The notes under the pieces are model-generated. The model ran no database searches, had not been told where the DNA came from, and saw nothing but the letters and a program-made list of their open reading frames with translations. Shown one piece after another: positions 50,270 to 59,616 of a stretch of 64,000 bases of DNA; the first letter of the stretch is position 1; every line of letters begins with the position of its first letter. Both the position numbers and the translations under genes were made by a program. This DNA is from Paenibacillus sp. Root52 (lineage in GTDB: Bacteria > Bacillota > Bacilli > Paenibacillales > Paenibacillaceae). The DNA lies in NCBI RefSeq assembly GCF_001426865.1, contig NZ_LMFO01000029.1:310001-374000 (forward strand), given 5' to 3'.

Positions 50270-51361
50270 TTGAATAAACATTTGGAAGAGTATGGATGGT
50301 CTACACATTGGCAAGAGCTATGGATAACGTTAGACATGAATCATGCCGAGAGGAAACCAGCCAGAATCATCGCAGATCATGGACATTTACTACGAATAAT
50401 GACTGCGGATGGTGAAGGCTGGGGAAGATCAACAGGCCGATTACGCCGCGAGCATGTAGAGACTGGTACAGGTCTTACTGTAGGGGATTGGGTTGAGGTT
50501 TCGGGTCAGGCGGGTGATGAGGCGATGATTCACAGTATGTTGCCGAGACGAAGCAGAGTATCTAGACAGGCTGCGGGAAACGTAACGAAAGAACAACTGA
50601 TTGCGGCTAATGTGGATACATTGCTAATTGTCGCAGCGCTTAACTATGATTTTAATCTCCGACGGCTGGAACGTTATATGATTATGGCTTGGAATGGAGG
50701 CGTTAGACCTGTTATCGTGCTGAGTAAAAGCGATCTTTGCTCTAATATAGAAGAACAGATGGCACTCGTGGAAGGCATTGCCCCAGGTGTTGAAGTCATC
50801 GCCTTGTCGGCAGTGCAGGATCAGGGGAAAGAACAGCTTGAACGATATTTGCAACCTGGCATGACCGTTGCTTTGACGGGTTCTTCAGGGAGCGGTAAGT
50901 CGACCTTGGTCAATTGGTTACTCGGCGAGAATGTACAGCTTACTCAATCTGTCAGGGAGGCAGACAGTCGAGGCAGACACACAACGACACATCGTGAGAT
51001 GTTTGTATTACCTCAAGGAGCGGTATTGATTGACACACCAGGAATGCGGGAGCTTAACTTGTGGGAGGAAGGCGATCAGGGATTAGCACTAGCATTTGGT
51101 GAAATTGAGCAGTTGGCTACTTCGTGCAAGTTTCATAACTGCAGTCATTCTCGTGAGTCTGGCTGCGCTGTAAGAGAGGCGATACAGAACCGCGCGTTAG
51201 AGGGGAAAAGACTTGATAATTATCTGAAAATGCAGAAGGAATTGCAATTTCAGCAGCGTAAGGAGCTTCAGGCTTCGAAACGTCGAACAGCAACGAGCAA
51301 GCCAGTGAACAATCGCAAACCGAAGCATGCCCGAAGCATCAGAGAGTGGGATGAAGCTTGA
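50270..51361 (+). CDS. rsgA: Ribosome small-subunit-dependent GTPase A
   Basis: Circularly permuted GTPase that assists 30S ribosome maturation. The 363-residue product has an N-terminal OB-fold (about 20-95), then G4 (LSKSD), G1 (GSSGSGKST) and G3 (DTPGMRE) in permuted order, and a C-terminal zinc knuckle (CKFHNCSHSRESGC). The C-terminal tail is Lys/Arg rich (RTATSKPVNNRKPKHARS). TTG 50270 with GGGAGGAAAG upstream. It is outside the usual prkC-rsgA-rpe cluster, so it may be a second copy. Confidence 0.92.
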   Translation: MNKHLEEYGWSTHWQELWITLDMNHAERKPARIIADHGHLLRIMTADGEGWGRSTGRLRREHVETGTGLTVGDWVEVSGQAGDEAMIHSMLPRRSRVSRQAAGNVTKEQLIAANVDTLLIVAALNYDFNLRRLERYMIMAWNGGVRPVIVLSKSDLCSNIEEQMALVEGIAPGVEVIALSAVQDQGKEQLERYLQPGMTVALTGSSGSGKSTLVNWLLGENVQLTQSVREADSRGRHTTTHREMFVLPQGAVLIDTPGMRELNLWEEGDQGLALAFGEIEQLATSCKFHNCSHSRESGCAVREAIQNRALEGKRLDNYLKMQKELQFQQRKELQASKRRTATSKPVNNRKPKHARSIREWDEA

Positions 51362-51418
51362 AATCAGGCGGGCATCTGTGATGAGATTGGCATAGGATAG
51401 GTCAGGAGGGATGTTAGT

Positions 51419-51757
51419 ATGCCGGATTACAACATCATTGTTGACCTATCAGACCATATGTTATATCTACTGGATGGCAACCAAGTGGTTAAAGGATATC
51501 CTGTGGCGACAGGGAAGATGCTCACTCAAACCCCAAGTGGAGAGTTTACGATCATTAATAAACAATCGAATCCTGGAGGACCATTTGGTGTACTGTGGAT
51601 GGGGTTATCTGCACCTCATTACGGCATACATGGAACCAATGAACCCTCGTCTATAGGAAAATCTGTTTCACATGGTTGCATCCGGATGTATAACTCAGAT
51701 GTGTTGGATCTTTCTTCCAAAGTATCTGTAGGCACCAAGGTAAAGATCCGGCCCTAG
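51419..51757 (+). CDS. L,D-transpeptidase (YkuD domain only)
   Basis: 112-residue single-domain YkuD protein that would cross-link peptidoglycan stem peptides. The catalytic motif is complete: HGTNEPSSIG then SVSHGCIRM, with Cys near residue 87. It has neither signal peptide nor LysM domain, unusual for an enzyme acting outside the membrane; spore-core or mother-cell location is possible. ATG 51419 with AGGAGGG nine bases upstream. The stop codon lies in the loop of its terminator. Confidence 0.9.
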   Translation: MPDYNIIVDLSDHMLYLLDGNQVVKGYPVATGKMLTQTPSGEFTIINKQSNPGGPFGVLWMGLSAPHYGIHGTNEPSSIGKSVSHGCIRMYNSDVLDLSSKVSVGTKVKIRP

Positions 51758-51770
51758 GGTCGGATTTTTT
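51744..51770 (+). terminator. Terminator overlapping the L,D-transpeptidase stop
   Basis: ATCCG and CCC pair with GGG and CGGAT with small bulges, followed by six T; the TAG stop is within the loop. Confidence 0.75.
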
Positions 51771-51817
51771 ATAACGTTAATGGTATCTTCACCCTCAATG
51801 AGAAGGAGGAAATGATT

Positions 51818-52357
51818 ATGCAGATTAGACAAGCCCGTGAAGGGGATGCAAAAGCTATCGCTTATGTACATACCGAGAGTTGGAAGACCACTTACCGGGG
51901 GATCATACCCGATGAATTTTTGGATCATTTGACTACAGAAGCAAGAGTACCTCAGTGGGAGCAGATGATTCGTTCTAGCGAAAAGGAGCAGATTCTGTTG
52001 GTAGCCGAACAAGCGGATGGGAAAATTGTCGGATTTGCCTGTGGGGGTAGAGAGCGAGAAGGCAAGTTGCCTTATGATGGGGAGATTTATGCGATCTATT
52101 TACTGCAAGCTGCACAGGGACAGAGAATTGGAACAATGCTTGCTAATCAAGTTGTCCAATATCTTCATACACTAAAACTGCGGAGCCTACTGATCTGGGC
52201 GTTGGAGAAGAATCCAGCTTGTCGTTTCTATGAGCAGATGGGTGGTACCTTAGTTCATAGCCAGACGTTATCTGTCAGTGGTGAGAATCAGCTCGAAGTT
52301 GCCTATGGGTGGCAAGACTTGCAGCTTTTTGGAAAGAGGTCACAAAGCCAGGAATGA
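51818..52357 (+). CDS. GNAT-family N-acetyltransferase
   Basis: 179-residue acetyltransferase; IRQAREGDAKAIAYVHTESW at the N-terminus and the acetyl-CoA segment AIYLLQAAQGQRIGTMLANQ, with the NPACRFYEQMG end typical of this fold. Acceptor unknown. ATG 51818 is eight bases from AAGGAGGA; ATG 51812 is closer than usual. Confidence 0.88.
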   Translation: MQIRQAREGDAKAIAYVHTESWKTTYRGIIPDEFLDHLTTEARVPQWEQMIRSSEKEQILLVAEQADGKIVGFACGGREREGKLPYDGEIYAIYLLQAAQGQRIGTMLANQVVQYLHTLKLRSLLIWALEKNPACRFYEQMGGTLVHSQTLSVSGENQLEVAYGWQDLQLFGKRSQSQE

Positions 52358-52520
52358 TCGTATCATCACGAGGTTTAACGGACGGGTATGCGCTCGCACG
52401 AGTTGTCCTGTATAGGTCAGAGAGATCTAAATTAACGTTTGCGTAATCCTTAACAAGGTTAATGATGTACTACACTGCATGATAAGTAAACATGATTTCT
52501 TGATTAGGAGGCGTATTCAG

Positions 52521-54002
52521 ATGACTTTAATGGACACGAAGCAAACATGGACTAAACAATATATTAATGGCGAATGGATCGAAGGCTCCGGTGAGAAAAC
52601 CATGGAGAATATTAATCCGTATACAGGAGAAGTTATCGCCACTTGGCGGTCATCTAATAAAGAAGACATCGATCGTTCATATGAAGCTGCCGAGAAGGGA
52701 TCGGTGGAATGGAGTCAGACATTACCTAGTCAAAAAGAAGAAATTCTGCGCAAGGTATCCATGCTGATGGTTGAGCGCAAAGATGAAATTATTCAGTTGC
52801 TCATTACTGAATCCGGAAGTACTCGGATCAAAGCTGAAGCGGAGTTCGCTGCGGCCAAGCGCATCGTAGACGAATCTGCATCTTTCCCTTATCGAATGAA
52901 AGGGGAGATACTACCTTCTAATACAGCTGGCAAAGAGAACCGAGTTGTGCGTGAACCCAAAGGAGTAATTGGGGTGATCGGGCCGTGGAATTTTCCGCTA
53001 CATCTATGCTTGCGTTCAGTTGCACCTGCCATTGCACTAGGTAATGGTGTTGTGATTAAGCCGGCTTCTGATACACCCATTACTGCAGGCTGGCTAATCG
53101 CAGATTTATTTGATCAAGCCGGATTGCCAAAAGGTGTACTGCATGTCGTTGCAGGAAGCGGAAGTGAGATTGGAGACCACTTCGTTGCTCATCCAATTCC
53201 AAAAGTCATTTCATTTACAGGATCAACAGAAGTCGGACAAGGCATCGGTAAATTAGCTGGCGAGCATCTGAAAGAAACGGCGCTGGAATTAGGCGGTAAC
53301 AATGCGATGGTTGTGCTGGAGGATGCGGATATTGAACGAGCATCAGAGGCCGCAGTATTTGGAAAGTTTCTGCATCAAGGGCAGATTTGTATGGCGCTGA
53401 ACCGTATTATCGTTCATACCGATATTTATGACTCTTTTGTAGATGCATTTGTTGCCAAAGTAAAACAAATTCAAGCGGGGGATCCAGCAGATTCCAATAC
53501 ACTTGTAGGGCCGCTTATCCGTGAAAAAGAAGTAGAACGTCTGCTTGAACTTGTGAAGAACGCAGAAGAGGCGGGAGCCCGGTTGTTGCTTGGTGGATCA
53601 AGCAAAGGCAGTGTGTTACAGCCGACAGTGCTGGCTGACGTGAAGCCTGAGCAGGAGATTGTGCAACAGGAATTGTTTGGCCCGGTTGCTGTCTTAATGC
53701 GAGCAAAGGATGAGGCTGAAGCTGTTCGTTTAGCCAACGATACGCCATACGGCTTGAGTGGTTCGGTATTTACGACGAATCTGGAGAGAGGTTATCAAGT
53801 TGCTAAACGCATCGAATCAGGCATGGTTCATGTCAATGACCAGTCCGTAAACGACGAGGCTCATGTTATGTTTGGTGGAGAGAAATCTTCAGGCATTGGC
53901 CGATTCGGCGGCGACTGGGCGATAGAGAAGTTCACGCGCACCCGCTGGATTAGTTTACAGCATCAATATCGCACGTATCCTGGTGTGAGTGATGTCGACT
54001 AA
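52521..54002 (+). CDS. NAD(P)-dependent aldehyde dehydrogenase
   Basis: 493-residue aldehyde dehydrogenase. Catalytic Glu in LELGGNN and Cys in GQICMALNR; cofactor loop FTGSTEVGQGIG; PWNFPLHL near the N-terminal cofactor domain. It resembles the benzaldehyde/vanillin dehydrogenase-like group (YfmT), but the substrate cannot be set. ATG 52521 with GGAGGCG upstream; the frame open back to 52479 is not supported. TTAAC-AAG-GTTAA (52450-52462) upstream may be an operator. Single gene. Confidence 0.9.
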   Translation: MTLMDTKQTWTKQYINGEWIEGSGEKTMENINPYTGEVIATWRSSNKEDIDRSYEAAEKGSVEWSQTLPSQKEEILRKVSMLMVERKDEIIQLLITESGSTRIKAEAEFAAAKRIVDESASFPYRMKGEILPSNTAGKENRVVREPKGVIGVIGPWNFPLHLCLRSVAPAIALGNGVVIKPASDTPITAGWLIADLFDQAGLPKGVLHVVAGSGSEIGDHFVAHPIPKVISFTGSTEVGQGIGKLAGEHLKETALELGGNNAMVVLEDADIERASEAAVFGKFLHQGQICMALNRIIVHTDIYDSFVDAFVAKVKQIQAGDPADSNTLVGPLIREKEVERLLELVKNAEEAGARLLLGGSSKGSVLQPTVLADVKPEQEIVQQELFGPVAVLMRAKDEAEAVRLANDTPYGLSGSVFTTNLERGYQVAKRIESGMVHVNDQSVNDEAHVMFGGEKSSGIGRFGGDWAIEKFTRTRWISLQHQYRTYPGVSDVD

Positions 54003-54066
54003 AGGTCTACAGGACATAAACCGATTGCAGGATGAGACCTTGTTCGCTTGAAATCGACAATAACAA

Positions 54067-54104
54067 GCAAAAGCCCGTTTTTACCTTTAAGGACGGGCTT
54101 TTGC
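54067..54104. terminator. Terminator after the aldehyde dehydrogenase gene
   Basis: GCAAAAGCCCGT (54067-54078) and its complement (54093-54104): perfect 12-bp stem, 14-base loop. Confidence 0.85.
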
Positions 54105-54417
54105 ACGTTTTTACATACCCTAAAAAGCATGTGAAAAAAAACGGTGAAAATGGGTTTGGGGAAGTCTGGATATGGTTATTTATGGATACACGGAAGAACA
54201 GATCCGTAAAATCCAAGGTAAAGGGGCTTGAATTTCATGTCCATTGACCGTTTTATTCTGAGGAAACTGAATTCATGTCAAGAAGAACATACACGGGCTA
54301 ACCTAGTGCGATTGTTTGTCATTCGAATTCATAAAGCGGAGGTTGCAGAAGGTAGTGAGACCGGCTATAGCGTGAGCCGAGTAAATTAACCAATAGATAA
54401 GATTGTGCTTCAACATA
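54105..54417. other. Gene-free stretch
   Basis: Short frames occur on both strands but none has a ribosome binding site. No repeat or promoter is seen. Confidence 0.5.
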
Positions 54418-54454
54418 AAAAAGGAAGCATGTCCTTAGTGGCAGCTTCCTTTTT
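54418..54454. terminator. Bidirectional terminator
   Basis: AAAAAGGAAGC (54418-54428) pairs with GCTTCCTTTTT (54444-54454). On the minus strand it ends the unit of the 79-residue ORF. Confidence 0.85.
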
Positions 54455-54518
54455 CTTATAGTTCGTATAGAACGAGTGACGCAGCATTTCATTATAGATG
54501 AATTCACGTGGACTCGAC

Positions 54519-54758
54519 TTAATATAAAGACAAGGCCAGAGAGTCATTTTCACTGCGACTGTGGAGAATGGCTTCTCCATTAACAATCTCAATACTAATC
54601 AAAGAGTGCAAACATTTTTGTAAAGCTCGTTTACCGTTGCTAATTTTGTGCTCTAGAGCACTGCTAAGCAATCTTAATGTCTTTTGCACAGGTTGTTTGT
54701 TTTCTTGATTAAAATATACAGGGATTGATTTGTTTTGAAAAGTTATTAGTGTTCTCAC
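54519..54758 (-). CDS. Hypothetical 79-residue protein
   Basis: GTG start at 54758 with GTGAGGTGAT about seven bases upstream on the minus strand, and a terminator 65 bases downstream of the stop. The product (begins MRTLITFQNKSIPVYFNQEN) is basic and amphipathic, with no recognised domain. The sequence is AT-rich, unlike its neighbours. A second short frame in another phase overlaps its end (54410-54592), so a frameshifted or decayed longer gene is possible. Confidence 0.5.
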   Translation of the reverse strand: MRTLITFQNKSIPVYFNQENKQPVQKTLRLLSSALEHKISNGKRALQKCLHSLISIEIVNGEAILHSRSENDSLALSLY

Positions 54759-55177
54759 TTGAAATCACCTCACGGAGTTATTTCATACAGGTAATATTAA
54801 ATACCAATGCTTAAAATTACCTTAAAATCAGCTTATGAAAACATAAAGGTGATGAATGTTTGAAAAGTGTTCACAATTCAATTGTGGGCGAAGGAATAAA
54901 CGGATAGGTAATAAAGTTTTATTCCCATTTAAATGGTAGAAAACAAACGATTTTCGCATCCTCGCAAATTGAAAACGTAAGTCTGCCTCCAAAGTTCTGA
55001 GACCAAGGGACGATATTTTAATATAAACGTGGGTCATATGTAACAAAATTACAGATAGTACATTGCAAACAAAGGGGTTATGTAAGAAAATAAGGGTTGA
55101 AACCGTGTTTCATCCGCTTTTTTTTGATTTAATCTGACATTAGGACAATTTACATATGAGACTATGGGAGGGATTTG
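54759..55177. other. AT-rich gap before the type VII secretion locus
   Basis: No gene. It holds a palindrome CACAATTCAATTGTG (54872-54886), a hairpin GGAATAAA/TTTATTCC (54893-54925) and a terminator-like hairpin TGAAAC-CGT-GTTTCA with eight T nearby (55098-55125). No strong sigma-A promoter for the secretion genes could be fixed. Confidence 0.45.
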
Positions 55178-55498
55178 ATGATTCTTACCGTGTATTCCGG
55201 CCGGGAGGAAGGCGAATGGTTCGACATTGAAGTCCCGGATGAATGTACGATTGAACATTTGAAAACATTGCTTGGCGTCCGTATATTTGGACAGGCGCCT
55301 GGGGATGGCATTCAATATATCCTTGAAGCTAAGTTTCCAGAGGGGCTGTGGTTCTCACCGCAGAATAGTCAGCAACTAATGGAAACGGGGCTAAGACAGG
55401 GTAGCTGTGTGCGAATTCAACGTGCGTTCTCAACGACGTTAGAAGAAGCGCCGGTATACGGAAGACGCTCACTGTTCCAACAGGACAGCAACGAATGA
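55178..55498 (+). CDS. YukD/EsaB-like ubiquitin-fold protein of type VII secretion
   Basis: 106-residue protein starting MILTVYSGREEGEWFDIEVP, with the beta-grasp pattern of YukD/EsaB (short strand, DECTIEHLKTLL helix, then strands to GLRQGSCVRI) and a C-terminal extension of about 25 residues. EsaB is a small cytoplasmic regulator or component of Firmicute ESX systems. ATG 55178 with GGGAGG upstream (TTG 55175 is an alternative). First gene of the secretion locus, 100 bases before essC. Confidence 0.7.
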   Translation: MILTVYSGREEGEWFDIEVPDECTIEHLKTLLGVRIFGQAPGDGIQYILEAKFPEGLWFSPQNSQQLMETGLRQGSCVRIQRAFSTTLEEAPVYGRRSLFQQDSNE

Positions 55499-55598
55499 CG
55501 ATTCAGAACGTATATATCATATTATCAACAATTAAAAAGGTTGTTCAAAAGGTTCGCTTTTGATTTTGAACACGTACTATTAAGGAGGTCTTCTCTTC

Positions 55599-58500
55599 GT
55601 GAATGTGTTATATCAGCGTTCTCCAAGAATGACGCCGGTTCTTAAGGAAGATAAGCTCGAAATTTTGAGGCCTCCTGCTGAACCTAGCAAACCTACATTC
55701 TCAATCATATCCATCGTTATTCCCATTATGATGACGATGGTGAGCATCGGCTTCTATGTATATATTAATCTAACAGGTAAATTTAGTAACCCTACCTTTA
55801 TGATGTTTCAGATGATGACCGTTATGATGATGTTAACATCGTATACGATTCCATTCTTTGTATATTTAAGTAACAAGAAGAATTATCGAAAAAAGATTGA
55901 AGAGCGTAAGGCGATGTACCGTGCTCAGTTGGACAAGCATCGTGAAGAGCTGAAGGAAGCTCAAGCGGAACAAGTGAAGAGTTTGTATGAAATTCACGGC
56001 GATCCGGGTGTTTGTCTACAAGTTGTAAAGAACAGAAACAGTTCCTTGTGGGAACGTTCGCCAGAAGATGATGACTTTATGCAGGTGCGGATTGGTACAG
56101 GGGAAATTCCTTTTCGAATTAAGCTTCAGGTACCACGTCCAGATGGATATGAAAAGGATGAATTAATAGAGGCTGCTCACGAGCTTGCTTCTGAATTTGA
56201 GACTGTACCCGATGCATCAATCACCCTACCGTTATTCCAATCGAAAGTCATGGGGTTGGTAGGGAATCGTGAGGAAGTGCTGACTTCACTGCGTGTGATC
56301 GTTTCACAACTTACCGTGCGCCATTCTCCAGATGAGCTCAAAATTGCTGCTTTTTATGAAGAAAAAGAAAGCAAGGAATGGGAATGGTTGCGCTGGCTTC
56401 CCCATATTTGGGATGAAGATCAGGGACAGCGGTATATGGCCGACAGGCACAGCGGTGCGCATCAATTGGCGGACAGCTTGTTTTCCGTGTTAAACCGGCG
56501 GCGGAACAACAAGGAGGATCGTTACAAAAAAACGGTACAAACGCCTTGTTATGTGGTCATTTTGTCGGAAACACAATTAATTGAAGAAGAGCCACTGTTG
56601 CCGCTTCTGTTGGAATCGGCTCAAGAGATCGATGTGTGCACGATTATATTAGCCAATCGGAAGGAATCTCTTCCGATGCACTGCCAGCTTATTATGGAAG
56701 CTTCCAAAGGCAAGGGTGTATATATCAAAAAAACAGAGGATGCCGATGTCGTTCAGCAAACGTACACACCAGACGTAATCTCTAAAGAATCTGCAGAGGC
56801 GTTGTCACGTTACATGTCTCCGATCCGTTTGAAGCGCTCTTCCGCTTCGGATATTCCACAGGTGCTTCCATTGTTCGATATGTTAAGTACATCACGCGTG
56901 GAGGATCTGGATGTTGTATCACGCTGGAGCCAAACTCGATATCCAGATACGCTACCTGTTCCTATGGGTGTGCGTGCGGGTGGCAAGAAAATAGCCATTA
57001 ACCTGCATGACAAAATTGAACGTCAGGGTCATGGGCCGCATGGTCTAATTGCAGGAACCACCGGATCAGGGAAAAGTGAAGTCATTCAGTCCATTGTTGC
57101 ATCGCTTGCGGCTGAATTTCACCCGCACGACCTTGCTTTTATGTTGATTGACTACAAGGGTGGCGGGATGTCCAATACGTTTGTTGGCTTACCACACGTC
57201 GTAGGTACAATTACCAATCTAGATGGAAATCTGATTGAACGTGCGAATATTTCACTTCGAGCCGAGCTGGTTAGAAGACAGAAGATATTAAATGATGCAG
57301 GCAATCTGCAGCATATCGATGAATATTACAAAATTCTACGTTCAAGGCATGAACAGCCTTTGCCCCATCTCGTTATTATCATAGATGAATTTGCTCAGTT
57401 GAAACGGGATCAGCCGGAATTCATGGATGAATTGATTAGTATAGCAGCTATTGGCCGGACGCTCGGAGTGCATCTGATCTTGGCAACTCAGAAGCCGGCT
57501 GGTGTTGTCGATGATAAAATCTGGAGTAACTCCCGTTTCCGCATCTGTCTTCGCGTTCAAAGCGAAGGAGACAGCCGAGATATGATTAAGATTCCGAATG
57601 CGGCATGGATTACGAAGCCGGGTCGAGGGTATTTCCAAGTCGGCAGTGATGAAGTATTCGAAGAGATGCAGTTTGCTTGGAGCGGTGCACCCTATAATCA
57701 GCAGGAAGATAAAACCTCCGTATTGCCCGTCATGGAAGTACGTTTGAACGGGAAGCGGGAGCCTCTGCTGACTGGTGAACGCAGAGCTGTGCTCAAAGGA
57801 GACGATGTCCCTAAACAGCTTCAGGTCTTTATCGATTATGTTGCTCAAGCCGCGGAAGAAGCGGGAATTGATCGTCTGCCAGGGCCTTGGTTGCCACCTT
57901 TGCCTGAAACACTGGAATGGGATAGCCTGACCGACTGGCAGGAAGAAAAGAACAGGGAAGTGCTGCTTGACGGTGGTGCTAGCGGGCTGAAACCACTAGT
58001 TGGCTTGCTCGATGATCTACCAAACCAACGCCAAGAGCCTCTTGCGCTTCCAATTGATCAAGGCCATCTCGTCGTGTACGGTATGCCTGGACTGGGCAAA
58101 ACGACATTTGTACAGACCATGCTCATGTCACTTGCTAGATCTGAGCGTACAGAATCATGGCATGGATACATTATTGATATGGGGCGCATGATGAAGGACT
58201 TTGCTGGTCTTCCACAGGTCGGTGGTGTGATGATGGCCGAAGAGGAAGATCGGATCAAACGTTTGTTCCGATATATATTGAAATTGTCTGCACAGCGTAA
58301 AGACATGATCTCAGAAGCTGGTGTCAAAACGATCTCAGCTTACCGTCGGACAGCTCACGAAGCTGTGCCTCAGGTCATCGTTGTAATTGACGGATATCTT
58401 TCTTTCCGAAATGCTTATCCAGAGGAAAATGAATTGTTAGAGACGATTCTTCGTGAAGGTGGAAGTCTAGGTATCACTTTTGTACTCACGGCTAATCGAG

Positions 58501-59600
58501 TCACTGATATTTTTGAGAAATTTAGAAGTAACATACCGAATGCAGTATCTTTTGAATTATCTGATCCGAGTGACTATTATTATGCAGTCGGAAGACCTTC
58601 TAAAGCGCCAAGTCAGCTTCCGCCAGGAAGAGGGCTCGTGAAGGGACAAGTTCCACCACTGATGTTCCAGGCAGCCTTACCGTCGTCAGGTGCAGATGAA
58701 GGGAAACGTTCATCTGAGTTGCGCCGCACAATTGCTGAGATCAGAGATGCGTGGACAGGAGAGCAAGCGCCTCAGATTGCTCCACTTCCGGAAGAAGTGA
58801 AACTGAAAGATGTTCTTATCCGAACAGGTACGTATGGTCAAGTAAATGAGTCTTCTGTAACGGTTCCTGTAGGGTTGCTCACAGATGATTTGGAGCCATT
58901 CCTTTTGAACCTGCGTGAGGGACCACACTTTATGGTAACGAGTCCGATGGAAGGCGGAAAAACAACATTTTTGTTGACTTGGATGTTATCATTGGCGTAT
59001 CATGCTTCTCCAGAAGTAGTACAAATATACACCGTGGATATGCGCTATGGTTCTGGCGGACTGGGTGAGATCAGCAGTTTGCCCCATGTCCGAGGACACG
59101 TATCACGGGAAGATCAGCTTGCGCCAGTGATCCAACAGTTGTACGATGAAGTACTGAAGCGAGGCGAGATTGCCGGGGGTCCGGAAATCGTGCTCACCAT
59201 TGATGATGCAGAAACATTATCCAAACAATTAAATGATTTCAACGTGAAGGATCAATTAGGTGTAATTGTTCGTCAAGGTAGGGATCGGGGAATTCATGTT
59301 ATCTTGTCAGGTGTTCCTGCAGACTTCCCGACCTTTGGATCTGATTGGGTAAGTGATGTAAAAGCTTCCCAAAGCGGATTATTGTTCGGGACTTTAGACC
59401 CTAACGATCTCTCGTTCTTTCGTATTCCTTATTCCGAGTCTGGAGGCAGTTCGGCTGGGCTGAAGGTACTGCCACCAGGTCAAGGTTATTATGTAAAACG
59501 TAAATATTCCAGGGTTAAAGGTGCAGTTCCGTGTGATGACAACTGGAAAATGAATGATTGGATTTTTGAAATTCGTGACCGATGGCATGTTGTAGTTTGA
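55599..59600 (+). CDS. essC: Type VII secretion ATPase EssC/YukB
   Basis: FtsK/SpoIIIE-family motor that drives export of WXG100 proteins. The 1333-residue product has two membrane segments (about 30-55 and 63-90), a coiled region, then three ATPase domains: GTTGSGKSE (about 486-494), GMPGLGKTT (about 828-836) and a degenerate SPMEGGKTT (about 1114-1122); Walker B of the first is LVIIIDEFAQL. The two N-terminal FHA domains of YukB and staphylococcal EssC are missing, since the protein begins almost at the membrane segments, as in actinobacterial EccC. GTG 55599 with AAGGAGG ten bases upstream. Confidence 0.93.
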   Translation: MNVLYQRSPRMTPVLKEDKLEILRPPAEPSKPTFSIISIVIPIMMTMVSIGFYVYINLTGKFSNPTFMMFQMMTVMMMLTSYTIPFFVYLSNKKNYRKKIEERKAMYRAQLDKHREELKEAQAEQVKSLYEIHGDPGVCLQVVKNRNSSLWERSPEDDDFMQVRIGTGEIPFRIKLQVPRPDGYEKDELIEAAHELASEFETVPDASITLPLFQSKVMGLVGNREEVLTSLRVIVSQLTVRHSPDELKIAAFYEEKESKEWEWLRWLPHIWDEDQGQRYMADRHSGAHQLADSLFSVLNRRRNNKEDRYKKTVQTPCYVVILSETQLIEEEPLLPLLLESAQEIDVCTIILANRKESLPMHCQLIMEASKGKGVYIKKTEDADVVQQTYTPDVISKESAEALSRYMSPIRLKRSSASDIPQVLPLFDMLSTSRVEDLDVVSRWSQTRYPDTLPVPMGVRAGGKKIAINLHDKIERQGHGPHGLIAGTTGSGKSEVIQSIVASLAAEFHPHDLAFMLIDYKGGGMSNTFVGLPHVVGTITNLDGNLIERANISLRAELVRRQKILNDAGNLQHIDEYYKILRSRHEQPLPHLVIIIDEFAQLKRDQPEFMDELISIAAIGRTLGVHLILATQKPAGVVDDKIWSNSRFRICLRVQSEGDSRDMIKIPNAAWITKPGRGYFQVGSDEVFEEMQFAWSGAPYNQQEDKTSVLPVMEVRLNGKREPLLTGERRAVLKGDDVPKQLQVFIDYVAQAAEEAGIDRLPGPWLPPLPETLEWDSLTDWQEEKNREVLLDGGASGLKPLVGLLDDLPNQRQEPLALPIDQGHLVVYGMPGLGKTTFVQTMLMSLARSERTESWHGYIIDMGRMMKDFAGLPQVGGVMMAEEEDRIKRLFRYILKLSAQRKDMISEAGVKTISAYRRTAHEAVPQVIVVIDGYLSFRNAYPEENELLETILREGGSLGITFVLTANRVTDIFEKFRSNIPNAVSFELSDPSDYYYAVGRPSKAPSQLPPGRGLVKGQVPPLMFQAALPSSGADEGKRSSELRRTIAEIRDAWTGEQAPQIAPLPEEVKLKDVLIRTGTYGQVNESSVTVPVGLLTDDLEPFLLNLREGPHFMVTSPMEGGKTTFLLTWMLSLAYHASPEVVQIYTVDMRYGSGGLGEISSLPHVRGHVSREDQLAPVIQQLYDEVLKRGEIAGGPEIVLTIDDAETLSKQLNDFNVKDQLGVIVRQGRDRGIHVILSGVPADFPTFGSDWVSDVKASQSGLLFGTLDPNDLSFFRIPYSESGGSSAGLKVLPPGQGYYVKRKYSRVKGAVPCDDNWKMNDWIFEIRDRWHVVV

Positions 59601-59616
59601 GGGGAGGTGGCTCATA

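Noticed and set aside
54032..54247. 71-residue plus-strand frame after the aldehyde dehydrogenase
   Set aside because: Runs through a terminator hairpin, no ribosome binding site.
54410..54592. Two short minus-strand frames (to 54592 and 54507)
   Set aside because: They read through the terminator hairpin and lack binding sites; kept only as a hint of a decayed longer gene.
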